Assembly (NCBI RefSeq): GCF_001949145.1 | Contig: NW_019091607.1 | Coordinates: 272,660 to 336,659 of the forward strand | DNA length: 64,000 nucleotides | Source of the DNA: Acanthaster planci | Taxonomy: Eukaryota > Echinodermata > Asteroidea > Valvatida > Acanthasteridae | Reading direction: 5' to 3' | In this document: piece after piece, positions 15,084 through 27,924 of the stretch | Layout of the letters: each line of letters opens with the position of its first letter | How positions within the stretch are numbered: the stretch's first letter is position 1 | Program-made: the position numbers and the translations under genes | The notes under the pieces: model-generated | Seen by the model: only the letters and a program-made list of their open reading frames with translations | Database searches by the model: none | Told to the model about the DNA's origin: nothing

Positions 15084-15294
15084 AATTTAACCAGGATTCT
15101 GATTTCTTTGCTTCTCAAATCAATCAATCAATTGACTTCATTTGCGGTTACATGGATGAGGGGCTGCTAGTGAATGCGTAAACATTCATGAAACGTCGTA
15201 ATCATCGATCACTGGCAAGTCAGAGGTCAGTCGATTAGGGGCACATTGTTAATAGTGCCAAACACGGTAGTCACACGGCTTGTCAGAACTGAAA

Positions 15295-15342
15295 ATACAG
15301 AAACTTGAAGCAATGCCGACAGAGTTTTTCAAGTTTCTGTAT
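15295..15342. repeat. Perfect 15-bp stem hairpin
   Basis: ATACAGAAACTTGAA at 15295-15309 is followed by its exact reverse complement at 15328-15342, leaving an 18-base loop. It lies in gene-free DNA. It could be a small transposon remnant or an RNA hairpin; the sequence does not decide. Confidence 0.75.
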
Positions 15343-18300
15343 TGCTGATGTCTTTGAGTTAAACAAAAATTGGGCGTGTTATAAATTATCTTCGACCAGA
15401 ATAATAACTCCAGTAAATAATGGCATTTTTCAACAGGTGAAAACCTGAAGTGCCAGCGTTCAACTGTTTGTGTTGCTTGCAGTGTACGGACAGAAATTCG
15501 GTTTAGAAACCAGTTTAAAGGCTGCGTCCTCAGCGATAATTAGACCTATGCCTGCTCATCCAGGATGCGTATCGGGGGGAGGTAAAGGATTTTAGAAACG
15601 GTACTTTGTACTCTACTCAACGTAGGTGTAACCATTCCCTTACAGATGAAAAAAGTCGTTTTTACAAAAATTCCACTCCCTTTGGCAAGAGCAATTGAGA
15701 CGCCACTGATCCAGGAATTTGCCTATCAACTGTTATCAAACGGTTTCTGGTGTAAATTTATAGAAAAACACACAGAAAATGGCCTAACTTTTCCGCCTCC
15801 TCCATAAAGTAATTATAGTCGGCCTGGAGAAATAGGTTCCAGAGATTTTGGAGAGGGTGTTAGGTTTCCCTGAAACTACCTGCTCGCAGCAAGCTTTCGC
15901 TTTACTAGTACTTTCCTGGTTCAATCTGTGGGATATATTTGCACCGGGGCATTTTCTAAGTCTAACTGAATACCCGTACTAGCGGTTATCTTTTTCATGA
16001 CGGAAAAGTTTCCCTGTTTGAACAAATAACGCAACGCAAGCACCAAGGCAATGTTTCTTGATCGAGCTGCTCCGTAAGTACTTGCTTCTAAAAGTTGTGT
16101 TCCCCCCTCGATTTTTGCTAATTGTCTGACCTTCGCTTGTAGCATTGATGGATGGTTCAGAAGATTTGAACGGCGGCACGATAAATGACCATTAAATCGG
16201 ACTAGCGTATAAAGTACTATAACCTCGCCGCATCGTCCTATTTCCAGTGTTGGAACAACAGTGCCAAAATAGTGATCGGTTGAAGTATTAAAGCACCCAG
16301 CTGGTGCCCGACAGAAGGTACACGTTACTGTCTATGCTGCTTCTTTGTACTCATAGCAGTAAGTAGATTCCGCCAATTAACATTTCATTCAATATTTAAC
16401 TGCAAATGCTTGCAATACGTTTATTAATATCCCATAAAGGGTAGCTGCAAAAAAATACACCATCGTTTCCATGTCAACCTTAATTTTAGTTTGTTTTACT
16501 ATTTAACACGGTGTTTTGCTGCCGCGTGGTCTTTATGCTAATGAGTATATCCCACATTCATAAGCAAACCGCGATGTCATCCTAGGAAGAAACACGGACG
16601 TGTATAATAAAACCTGGACTCGCAATGCCCTTAATCAGCTTATAGAGTCATTGAATCCACTTGCAGCCATTTTACCAAGCCGAATACAAAGCTTTCCTGG
16701 CAATGCCCGCCTTTGTTCTTCCTGACGTCAGTAGAAGGGAGCCAACCCACCCATTTGTAGGCCTATTCGGCTCGGTAAAAAGGCCGCTGGTTGGCTTCTT
16801 TTTCATACAAAGGCGTTGCAAGTCCAGATTTTTTTTAATATACCTCCGTGGGAAGAAACCATCATTTTTAATGGGGCAATCATTTTCAATCATGCCAAAT
16901 TAAAAACACGCTGAGAGCTTAACTTCAGCATTTGTACAATTCATTAACTTAAGTGAGCTTTTTTGCCCAAAGAATTAAATTATTAAACTATTCAAATCAT
17001 TGGGAAAGCAATTTGTAGGAAGTTACACTGTTTACTATTCTACTAAAAGCATGCATACGGAGACACTGATAGTGATTTAACCTTCAGGAGACATATATTA
17101 GGGAGGAATTGCTCCTTAAAGTTTCATGTCCCAGATGGAGGCAAAATACTAGCGTCCCAAATTCACTTGGAGTAATGCACTTCTATATAATAACGCACGT
17201 TCGCGCACCATCGTGTCTAATGACCACACTTTCACGTCAGTTTACACGTCGACAAAAGTCTAAAAACTCCATTCTTATAGTTGATTCAGTAATAATTACA
17301 TATATAAGCAAAGAAGAAAATACGTCTTGAGTCAAGGGAGGTTTATAGTGTGGAAATAGTACTTTTTATTGACGAAAATCCCTTTCACCATTCTGTTCGG
17401 AGTTTTCGCGTTAAGAAAACCCTTTCCTTAAATAAAATTTAACTTCACAGTGACCTAATTAATTTTCCACTTTACACCTTGCACTCAGCTTCCTATATTT
17501 TCCTTTTACAATGCTTTTTGTAAATTTTTGTTGATATAGGGTACAGAAGTGTGACGTCATTTTGAACCAGAAAGTACGGTACAAACATTGATCTCCATTG
17601 TCTATAATGGATATCAATGGGTACAAACAAAAGGAGTGCGTGGGTGTTGATTCACGCGCAGGTTCTCGCGCTAATGCTTTCCGCACACTAATAATTGTGC
17701 GCGTGACGTATTTACTTCGGTACTCTATATTTTAAGCTGCTTTTGGGTTTACCCGTTTATTAATGGAGACTCCCACAACATCTGCAAACACTACACACAA
17801 GAAAATTGGCGTCTGTTAAAGAATGTACTATGCAAAGTGAAATGAAGTCTTGTACGATGGTCGGCTGACCATCGTAAAGAAAGACAACAAATTTTTTCTC
17901 GAAAACTACGGCATTCTGGGCGGAAATATTTTACAAACTGATTGAGGCTGTCATGTAGTTTCTTTCAAATGAGATATTTCAGGAGTATACGGTAGTCCGA
18001 TTTGGGGGATTTTACCAATGGTGTACACTACCTTTAAAATAGGACAACAATTCCATAGACTTGCTTACAAACTTTGACGCCCTTGCATCCATCTTAACAC
18101 GATGAAACCTACCAACCCAATTTTGCAAACTGTCTGACAAGAACGAAAAGAACTGTCTTCTTCTGGTTACAAAAGCGTTAGGTTTAGACTCTGAACCGTC
18201 TCCCTAATATCCAATATCTACCCCAGATTTCTTGATTACGGTAAAGTATGTCCCCAAAACCACATTTACCCCGGCATTACTGTTATTAAAACTTGGTATA

Positions 18301-19882
18301 CTGTCTGGGCTTCTACACTTGGTATAATTCTGGGCGGTTTCTGCGCGGTTTGAAATGGTTTGATGCTCATAGGGAGCCTACTAATGATGCTCGAGAAACA
18401 TCGGTAATTGAGCCTCAGGCGTCAATTTGTTCCGGATATAAGGGGATGGGGGATGGGGAATTGTGGGGGAATCACTTGCTTGGCCATGGCAAATGTACGC
18501 GTCTGTAACATGTATTACATTCCTGCAGAATCTCACATCACAACGGCATATTGATGGCTTTTTACTTGCTACTGAATACATTTTTGTTTTGGGGAAGTCG
18601 AAGACATCTTTCACACTCCTTCGCCTGATTTGTTTCTCCTAAAGAAAAGGACCGGGAAGATTCAATAGCCCATCCCCTGGTCAGAAAGTGTGGGGGGATA
18701 CTCCCCATCCAGCGGGGATTAATGCCCGTGATTGATCCGAAATGGACTACAATGGGGGACTTCATAATTCATAAACCTGAAATATACCAGACATTCCAAA
18801 CATGTGAAAAATAAAATGCATTCGGTTGGTGGCTTTTGTTTGGGCTTATGGAGTTATCGAATGCTCGATGCACGGGAGCAAACTTCAGCAAAGCTTGGCT
18901 CAGACACTCCTGAGGGTGACAGAATTTTAACGTAATTGTTACTTGCCTTTATGTGTTCTTTGATAAACTGTAATCGTTTCAAGGTTTTTCTAGCCAAAGA
19001 CAACATGGACAGTAAATTTCTTATAACACGGTGACGGAAGAAATCCTTCGAGGGAAGACGACGGAATCAGTTTTCAAGGTGGGAGCAAGTTAATTTCCGT
19101 ACCGTGAAGACGACCTCATCGATGGCGAAAAAAGGCTCTGAAGAAAACTATAAATATAATGCATGCTCGCGTGAGATTCGAATAAAGCTCATCCGTGTAC
19201 CAGTCCATCCTTTTGTCAAAGCTCAAGGGACTAAAGTTCAATTAGGTCATGAGGCAATCAAGAGCAGTAACACCATCAGTTTGACCAAGACACAGAATCG
19301 TCGTGTCGGGAGCTCACGTAAGTGAAATCTCAGCTATGAGACTAGGTTTCAAATCTCATTCCAACAAAACTCACCAAAGGTTAAGAACAACGAAGGCAAG
19401 GGGAGATGTTAGTTAAGTGGAGATCATTGATAACCACTAAACTCTAAAGTGTGCTAGAGATGCAGTGCAGACGACTAAGTCTATACGAACCAAAATGTGC
19501 CTGTGCGTATATCGGTGATCAAACGGTGGTATGGTTGTTATTTCAAGGCAACCAGGAAACGCATGGGTGGGATGTCCGGTGAGAAAATTTATAAACGTTA
19601 TTCCTGACTGACAAGGAATGTCGGTATTAAATAGGCGGATATTGACCAAGTATATGTATTCCCGGTGGCGTAATACAGAGAGCTCGGGGAGGTACAACGC
19701 TCCCTTCTGTTATAGCGGCCTGTGCTCATCCCCCGCTCAAACCTGTTGAATGTCCCCCCAATATTTTGGCACCAAGTGCCCCTGCCCCGCCCAACAAATA
19801 TTTGCACGAATGATGCTGCGCACGGTGAGTGTCCTGAAAGTGGGACAAGGTGTAGCAAACTTCAATCTGTCATTTGTACATG

Positions 19883-20003
19883 TAGTTTAGTTAAATCGAC
19901 TCCATGTTTGCCAAGGTTCAAATGGTATACAGCTACTGCCATTTGTAGCTTAATTAAACCAAGGAAATGTTTGCCGAGGTTGAAATGGTACAAGGCTGCT
20001 CCC
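19883..20003. repeat. Two-copy imperfect tandem repeat, ~60 bp unit
   Basis: The unit TAGTTTAGTTAAA...GTTTGCCAAGGTTCAAATGGTA...GCTACTGCC recurs immediately as TAGCTTAATTAAA...GTTTGCCGAGGTTGAAATGGTA...GCTGCTCCC. Read in one + frame it gives a repeated Cys-Leu-Pro-Arg-x-Lys-Trp-Tyr, but there is no other support for coding. Confidence 0.7.
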
Positions 20004-23000
20004 CTATTGACAATCAAACCATTTGCCTATAGTTCCCGTACCGCCTTTATAGTCAAAGGCACGCACCGCACTCCATTCTCTTCAAATGAAAACGTTTTTG
20101 ACACTTGTAAGTAGAACGTGGTTTCACCCGGGATGCGCTGGAATACATGATCGTCAAAACAGAGGCTCATAAAGCAGGTAACAGTTTCAACAGAAAACCG
20201 ACTGATGAAGAGGGCAGACAAAATTAATTGCCAAACTGGGAACACCCATCAATGGGAAGACATCAAACAAACCCAACTTTAATGGCACAAATTTCATGGA
20301 GAAACCTTTAATTAAAACTCTAAACCTTGTAATGTTGGGTGAAGAGTAAACAAAATTTCTCTGTCAATTCCAACTAAACAGCGGATCTGTTCTTGCAACT
20401 GCAAACATCCTTTCCGTCCTTCTCACCATTAGTCCTTGACACGACTAATGAGCGGTGGAGGTTACCAGGGTAACCAGGGAACACGTTTAATTGGATGTGA
20501 CAGGCACAGAGTGATTTCGTTACGTTTTCTTCGTCATTGTGCTGTGTCGCACAATGAAACGTTTAAAAACTGAAGCCTATACACGAGGCTAAAAAGTAAA
20601 TGAACCGTCAAACTAATCGCCCAAACTGCTGAACTGGAAAATCTGCCTTCATCCTGCATTTGACAAGGGTGAATATAGTTAATAGAAATCTGACAGGTTT
20701 GTGGATGAGTTGCAGTTGTAAGTGATGCATACTTGATTAGACAGCATGTGACCAACGTCTATTAATTCCGAATTGATTACTGTTACTTTGAAATGCTGGT
20801 GCTTTTAAATAACATGACTCAAACATTTAACAGTCAACTTCAGTCATTCTAAATGCAACAAGTGGTCACTGAATACCCGATTCAACATAGTATCCAAATA
20901 TTTATTTTTGAAATCGAAAAAATTGGGAAACAGTGATCATTTTATTGGGAAAAAAGTAAGCCTATTCTAAAACACTGTTTCAAGGTGTTATGATAAAATT
21001 ACTGGCTTCTAATCGACAGACCCAACAATAAGGCCAAAAATTACCTCCGCTCCTGCTTCCTGCCTTTACAGCCGGTTGCATCAGCAACTTAATAATTGAT
21101 ACTTCTATCTTCTCAAAACGCTTCTAATTACTTTCCACTTGACAAAAATGTAATGGTGACAACGAATTCTATACGTGAAAAATTTGCATGGAAGAATATT
21201 TGAATATTCAATCGAATGGAAGGTGAAATATACAAATAATTTATCATTCAAACTTACCCGACTCTGAAGCAGATTGATAGTCGTACAATGCAAGTGGACG
21301 CTTCAAGTGAAACCTTGGTAGAATCTATGGTCACTCTGACTAATTTAAGTATAGTGCTCCCCTCACTGTAACTGGAAGAGACAAAAAAGGCTTGACGAAA
21401 AATCCTCGTCTTGCCTTTTACAACAATCTGTCCAGTGTAACTCTGGGAATGGGCATAGTGTAATACAGCAGTCGGAAAGGACAGGAGCCGGTTGTTAGCT
21501 GGCGGTGAATACCACGATGAACCTTGACATCGTTTTAAAGCCCCCGTCAGATAGTGACTTAAAATCGACCCAGAACCCATAGGGTCTATAGGACATCCCA
21601 TGATGTGATTCTGGACTGAGTCTATCCTAGATGTGAAGTTGAAAAGGACTAAAGATTGGGAGTGGGCCTGATTTGAAAGGTTTCTCGTTGAAATTCACAT
21701 CCAGCTTATATTCACGTGATCCGTTTTCATGCCAAGTCGCATCTTGCCGATTCCACGGCATCAAGGGGGTATTCTTTGAAAGACAACAAGGAGCATGGTC
21801 CAATATAATAAAGTCCCAACCCCAACAGCACTTATTGTAGCAATTCAACAATCAAGGACATTTTTTATTGAAACAGCAAAATTGAATAACACTTGGTTTG
21901 CTGATAAATCCCGGGAATCGATTGAACAAAAATTCAGGGACGACTCTAATTTGATGAAATTTAAATCTAATACTTCTTTTTTGCAAGTTTGTCCATTCGA
22001 ATTGATCGAGTGGCTAAGCAGTCTTTTCTTTTCTATTGTTATTGACTGCTCCCTGTGTTTCATGTATTTGCACGTCTCGATTTGTTTTCTTATTTCTTTC
22101 ACTTTTTCTTCATCTGTGACAAAAACCAGAAACGATTTGAGTCATTTTAACACATTCGCTCGTGGAAGTCATCACGTTTCAGTCGCAGCAACAGCTAAAT
22201 GCGGTCTGCATTTGGTGGCCAAACCCGCGTTAGACAGTCTGAAACCCTACGCGGAACAGCTTTCGAGCGGTCATTCTTGGCCCCGATATGGATCAACAAT
22301 TTCCCCAGTTTCAGGCTGACGTGAAATTGATACCCTCGGGCCGGATCATTAGTCTCTTAAACGAAGCCCTGATGTTGATTCCTTGTTGACAAATAACAGC
22401 GCTACTTGCCTTGAGCTCAGACCTTGATGATGAATCAGGTGGCCACATAGAAGCCATTTGCTGCGGTGACACCTCGGACGCGACAAACGCAGATGGTTTA
22501 CACGAACTCTGTACGCCTCTTCCAGCAACAGGGTAGTACCCCGATAGGCCAGTACGTGGCGCCACCTCGGATAAGTGTGCACTTGAAAACATATCGGAAG
22601 ACCCAGCCGGGCTTCTTCTAAGTTTATGATACGCCTGCACTCACCCGTCCCGAAACCGTGCAGCATTAAATGCAAACTATCAAAGCGAACCCGCAACATT
22701 TCAATGTAAGCTTTGCTTACTCGTTTCTTCGTTTTAACTGGTAGTATCTCCTTACCTGTTTATCAGATCACCCTGACATTCGATAGTTTGATAGCTTATA
22801 AAGGGAGGAATGCATCCCTTTTTTCTGTCTTCATCACGTAATATCTTCTCGCACTTCTATATTGTTGACATGTAAGTCATAAATGCACTATACGCGATTC
22901 AATATCTTGGATGCGCTGTCGTGTCCGAAATGTAGACTTCCTTTCATATTGCTTGGGCTCTGCACTGTTAGCACGGCAATGGCCAAAAAAAATGGCGCGG

Positions 23001-23208
23001 GTTACGTGCGCGTGTCACTAGACGATTCTCGGCATCCAAGTAAATTTGTTGGTGTTCGTACGCGTATCCGCATGACACAACACGTACACGGGTACGTTTA
23101 TACGGTTCCAAAACTTTATAGTACTCAGCATGACTCAGCGATGTAGCAACATCTGTGTCGCTGATTTCTTCACAAACAAAATGTGTTCATCCCAAATTTA
23201 AGTCCAAG

Positions 23209-23545
23209 GCGTCATGTGCCCGGCAAAAGGTCGGAAGCACGCTTGCGCCATTTTGCCGGGAAGCATGATCACAGCAAATAGTTCCCGGCAAAAAAGGCGT
23301 ATTATTTTAGTAAAAACGGATAAATCTACTACAAAATCAACACAGGCTGTGTAAAAAGCAACCTTTGAACAACTTATCAAACGACTTGGGAAATTGTTCA
23401 AAACTTTTTGAAAAAATATCTTCATATTTCATTAAAATAAAACAGGTGCAGACATACGTCCTTTTGCCAGGAAAAGGTTTTTTCGTAATTATGCTTCCCA
23501 GCAAAAGGGCGTAAGCATGTACGTCCTCCTTCCAGGCACACGACA
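23209..23545. mobile_element. Fold-back (MITE-like) element with ~100-bp inverted arms
   Basis: The left arm (about 23209-23312) contains CCCGGCAAAAGG, TTTTGCCGGGAAGCAT and TTCCCGGCAAAAAAGG. Its reverse complement recurs, with substitutions and small indels, at about 23444-23545 (for example ATGCTTCCCAGCAAAAGGGCG and CCTTTTGCCAGGAAAAGG). The roughly 130-base loop is AT-rich and non-coding. Long inverted arms with no coding capacity fit a non-autonomous fold-back or MITE element. I could not identify target-site duplications or a superfamily. Confidence 0.8.
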
Positions 23546-25639
23546 GCATTGCTATCCGAACAAACAACACATCAATTATTTTTTTGCTTTGGGGAATACA
23601 ATTTGGTCGTGTAACAATGCAAATGCAAAACTGAAACGTCATACGCACCAGTTCCGTACGGAAGTTGTTCATGGGTCTTCTCCACATTAAGTATAACAAA
23701 ACAGCCTCAAGTGATGACGTCATCAGCGAAAAAGATACGGTTTGCCGGGCTATCTGCTGTCGCGGAAGGATTGCATCTCTACAACTGACGTGAGGCTGTG
23801 CGCCACGTACAGACCTTTCGAGTCGTTAACACATGCCTTCTCAGGATGTTCTACCTTGATAACCGTCTCAAGTCTTCCTTAACCGAAACTGAGACCAAGG
23901 AACATCCAATGAGGGGCAAATTAGCTATCATTTTGGTAAAACAGTCTGTGAGAAATATAGGATCAGCATTTTAGATAACAAAAGCATGTGGAGTTCCCAA
24001 CTCTCACGTACACTTGAAGGATACTTAATACAGACCCTCGAACGATGATCTGTTCTTTAGCCCCTGGTTAAAAAGGTTGGCCTCTTTGGAAAGAGTTATT
24101 GTAAGAATAACCGAGAGGGCCCTAAACAATATACAACACTTTTATCCAGTCACTGAAATTTTACACATGCGAGTCAAAATTCCGAGAGAACAGCCGCTGA
24201 AAATTCACAATGCAATTATTGAATGCACTCTTTCTGTCAGACACACGAAAACATAAACCAAAGCCCGATGGGAGAGATGCTATCGTTTGTCTGATGCTTC
24301 CGCTAGATCATGTCTAAATCCATGCCTCGCCACTATACGGGATTACCAAATTCAATTTACCAGACCCCAAGCAAACATCCGTGTAAATCATTTAACTTGG
24401 AGAAATGGTGTGGGCCTCTTTTTATTAAAGGTACATTGTGCAACCACTGTCATGGAACAACCTTTATGAGATTTGCCAATTAAGCCGTATCGTTCTGAAT
24501 CAGAACCCGGAATATAAAAAGAAAAGATTGATTTCGTGAAAATGCATGCATTTTACACGTTCATTGTCATATTGTGTTTTCCAAAAAGGTAGGTCTGTCC
24601 CACAACTAGCAGTTCAGTTACTAACGGAGTTGCATGCTGCTGGCTTGTGTCCATTTTACGGACTGGCTCGTCGCTATCTTTGTAAATCTGACTTAAATTG
24701 CATCTCCATGGCTGGAGTGATGGAGAATTGAGCACCACCGATTAGAGTAGAAAGGAAAGGAAAGTAAATACTCTCATTTGAAAGTTTGCTTGCTTTGGTG
24801 GTAACAATGAGCTGTATAGGATATACACTGCCAATGACCATAGTGTATCGAAGGAAAAGCAAAATGAGATTTCAAAATGAATTCTTTACGTCACTTAAAA
24901 CTCAAGCGCATGGAGTACTGACGCAAATGTTTCCTTGCGACGTCTTAGAACAAAGTATACTAAGTGAGCTAGGGAAAACAAATGGAAATGGAAACAACAC
25001 AGGAAAATATGAACTTCTATTTCTTTTTATCATACTGTTAAATCATTAGGAAACTTTATACCACACGTTTTGATGAAAAGTTGTTAGCAATTGTGATGAA
25101 ATGCATGAATCGCTAATGTCTCTTCACAGAACGGCAGAAGGCATTAGCAACCTGCGCTGAACCTTGGGCTTTAAATATCCGTTAAACCATGACATATGTC
25201 ATCAGACAGAATACGTAATTTATTGGCAGACGGCTTTCCATTTGGAAGTTGCCAGGGGACTGGCTGTTTTATTAAACATATCGTGCACTATTTAATTAAT
25301 TGCTAATCGGCGGAAGAAATACAGTGCTCTGAAGAAAAAGCAACCAAATACTGGTGTGATGATCTCCGCTACATCGGGCGTACTGAATTTCCGGATGATA
25401 TTAGTGACTACGGCGATTAAGCACCTAACGATCACCTGCTTATTTGACGGTAACACGCCGTGTCAGACTTTCCAGTTGAAGATGAGTTTCATCACATTGC
25501 TTTGACCTTTTATGTGATTTTCCATTTGGCACTGCAGAAGGAACATAAACCAAAATACATTCCTTCATAATTATTCTTTGTTTGTGTCACAGCCATTTTT
25601 AATTCATAAATACTAAGACAGCTTAGCTATTTTATTGTT
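23546..25639. other. Gene-free stretch
   Basis: No exon, RNA gene or clear repeat recognised between two fold-back elements. Confidence 0.45.
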
Positions 25640-25840
25640 CGAGTATGAAGCTGTATTGGGGACATGGTGAAAAAAACCTCTCTTCCTTGAGCTAACTCGT
25701 ACGTACGACTTGTGTGTCGTACGAACGACTTTTATCTTGTACGTCCGACTTATAAATCATAAGTCGTATGTAAGACTTAGCTCAAGGAGGATAGGATGTT
25801 GTTTTTCTTCTTCATGTCCCTAAAACAGCTTCGTACTTGA
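25640..25840. mobile_element. Fold-back (MITE-like) element with CGTACGACTT subrepeats
   Basis: The left arm (about 25640-25722) reads GAGTATGAAGCTGT, GGGGACATG, TCCTTGAGCTAA and CGTACGTACGACTT. The right arm (about 25757-25840) is its imperfect reverse complement (AAGTCGTATG, TTAGCTCAAGGA, CATGTCCC, ACAGCTTCGTACTT). The centre carries several copies of a CGTACGACTT-like unit in both orientations. The whole unit is about 200 bases and non-coding. It is structurally like a MITE, but superfamily and target site are not determined. Confidence 0.8.
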
Positions 25841-27400
25841 GAGCCCGGAATGTTGTCGGTCTTAAACCGACTGGCTGTACGCCAGCTAACGCAGTACAAA
25901 GAGCGCACTAGTCTCGATATAAGGAGACGTTTTCGGCTTCTCGCGCAGAATATACCATGACATGATGGCGGGGTGTATTGAAAAATGAATTAAAACTGTT
26001 GCACCAAATCGTTGGAAATATATTGTGGGTTTAGAACCTGTTCGAAAGGTATTTATGAATGGGAATAAATTTTCTTGGCCGGCCTTACGTTTCGCCTTGA
26101 AATCAGAAAACTGCTTTGCCACCCGTGATCACCGCGCAAGTGTACAGGCTGCACTGCCTTATAAATTATTACTAGGTAATTTCTCGTGACGTGTAGACTG
26201 CGTATATGCCAATGAAGCCATCCAGCTAACCTATAGAGAACTCAGCAAGTCCAGCGAGAAGCACATCATGGGCATTACCGCGCAACATTGCGCATGCACA
26301 TTTTACTAAAGCGTGCCTTCCGCAAATAATTGTTAGCTGACTGGATTACTCAGAACATCATCAGAAAAAAATATGCTCTTTACAAATTCAGTTTGGAAAA
26401 ACAGAGTTATAGGGTAGGGACGATGATAAAAAACCAGGTTACTCCTTATCTCTGATGACCGCAGCTGCTTATAAAAATAGAAAAATGACCGTGGTTGTTT
26501 AGATAGCGTGTTCTTAAAACCGTAAAAACCAAAGTCGCCAATGGGTCTAAATGCTGTTCTCATATACTAAAACCATCGTTTCGCTATTGACTAAACAACG
26601 AACTGTTTGTAGTGCCTTTTATCGTAAAAACAAACCGCATTATTAAACAACATCTAGAGTAATCAGAGGCTTTTCACAAAATAAGACAAAATAAAATAAG
26701 AAATCCGACCCGTCAGTCAAAATGACAAAGGTCCAAGATCAAAAACATTACACCACAAACACCACTGTAGATAGTAAATATACAGACAAGCTCTATGGAC
26801 AAAATTGGCTTAATCCATTCCATGTCAAATTAAAGACGACAGCAACACGGGTGGTGACAATCATCGTGATATCACTGTTTGCCAAAGAGTCTTCTACCTT
26901 ATCTCTATTCGGCAACTTTTAACGTGAAATGTTACCCCATTGCTCCTACCTAAATTTGGTCCAATGATGGACACAAATTACTGTGACACAAATTGTTTCC
27001 ATCGATTATGAAGGGAATAAAGATGTGCTTGGCCTGTCTTGGAGACGCGTTTCAGACCGGCTCAGGAGAATGGACGCCACTAATGCCCGAGCCGCAAGGT
27101 GAGGGCAGTATCAGCGTTCATTCTCCTGAACGTTAGTTTAACACCGACTAAGCATATTGTTTTTTTCTCATCCAATCAATACCGTTTTAGTCAGAGAGTC
27201 AAATAAAGTCAATGGACAATAAATTTCGATGGATTTTGAACACCCCCCTCTTGTTCATGGTATATTCCTTGAGCAAGTGGTCCAGAAGAATCTCTTTAAA
27301 TGGACTTGGCGCGTGCGTGGCGAGTTTTGAGTGCCGCGGTGCGAGCAGACTCTTGAACGTTAGGAATGGATTAAACTGTCTTGTGTACCATAATGTATGT
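25841..27400. other. Gene-free stretch
   Basis: No exon recognised. It includes an imperfect hairpin at 27061-27130: CAGGAGAATGGACGC pairs with GCGTTCATTCTCCTG, and the pairing extends with mismatches. Confidence 0.45.
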
Positions 27401-27536
27401 GCGTTGCGTACACGATGCGTTCATGCGTCTCACTGTCACGTTCAAAATCGACCTCCTTAACATAACACACGTGTGCATTGCGTGCGGCCATCAAAATCGC
27501 CCCGGGAGAGATTCTGACCATTGATTTCCATCATAA
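27401..27536 (+). repeat. Dispersed repeat, copy 1 (pairs with 40152-40280)
   Basis: About 135 bases beginning GCGTTGCGTACACGATGCG and including CCTTAACATAACACACG and CATCAAAATCGC. A similar segment in the same orientation lies at 40152-40280 (GCGTTGCGTAGGCGATGCG, CATTAACATAACACACG, CGTCAAAATCGC). Non-coding; family not recognised. Confidence 0.75.
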
Positions 27537-27856
27537 AGACTGGATAGGACACGCGTACGCTTACGCATGGAGAGGATTCGGAAAACGTGGACAGCTAGCG
27601 GTGAGGGTTCCGAACATGGCATCATGGCTTCCAAAATTATTTGTATTTGCCGAGTGAATACGCCTCAATCATCCAGTGTTTGTTTCTTAGAATTCTATGC
27701 ATAAAAACAAACAAAACACATCATGCCAACGAAAAAACTGAGGGCAAATACCTAAACTGAATAGTTTCAAATAAAGATCATACTAATAATGACGACGTAT
27801 GTTCTGAAATTTGACTGGGATCTGAGCAAAGGCTAAGGCCTATGCATTTTGTTGGA

Positions 27857-27900
27857 CAACCAGTTGTATTGTCAAAGACAACCAGTTGTATTGTCAAAAC
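27857..27900. repeat. 22-bp tandem duplication
   Basis: CAACCAGTTGTATTGTCAAA occurs twice in direct tandem, just outside the left end of the large palindromic element. Confidence 0.85.
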
Positions 27901-27924
27901 CCAATAAATAAAGTTCTCGTAATG

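Larger units (their letters stand above)
15084..23208. other. Gene-free stretch with small repeats
   Basis: No exon recognised. It contains a perfect 15-bp stem hairpin (15295-15342), a 10-bp stem palindrome with a 4-base loop (17853-17876), a 9-bp stem palindrome (20532-20555), and a two-copy tandem repeat of about 60 bases (19883-20003). At about 16670-16820 the segment TTTTACCAAGCCGAATA recurs inverted as TATTCGGCTCGGTAAAA, which may be part of a decayed short transposon. A 174-codon open frame at 21795-22319 has no recognisable domain. Confidence 0.45.

Noticed and set aside
14854-15084. 76-codon frame of repeated Tyr-Tyr-Ile-Ile-Leu
   Set aside because: Translation of the ATATT microsatellite.
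16661-16903. Simple fold-back element at 16.7 kb
   Set aside because: Inverted matches exist, but the arms are not nested in palindrome order, so one clean element could not be supported.
21795-22319. 174-codon + open frame
   Set aside because: The longest frame in the gene-poor part, but no domain, repeat, signal or splice context that I can recognise; likely chance.
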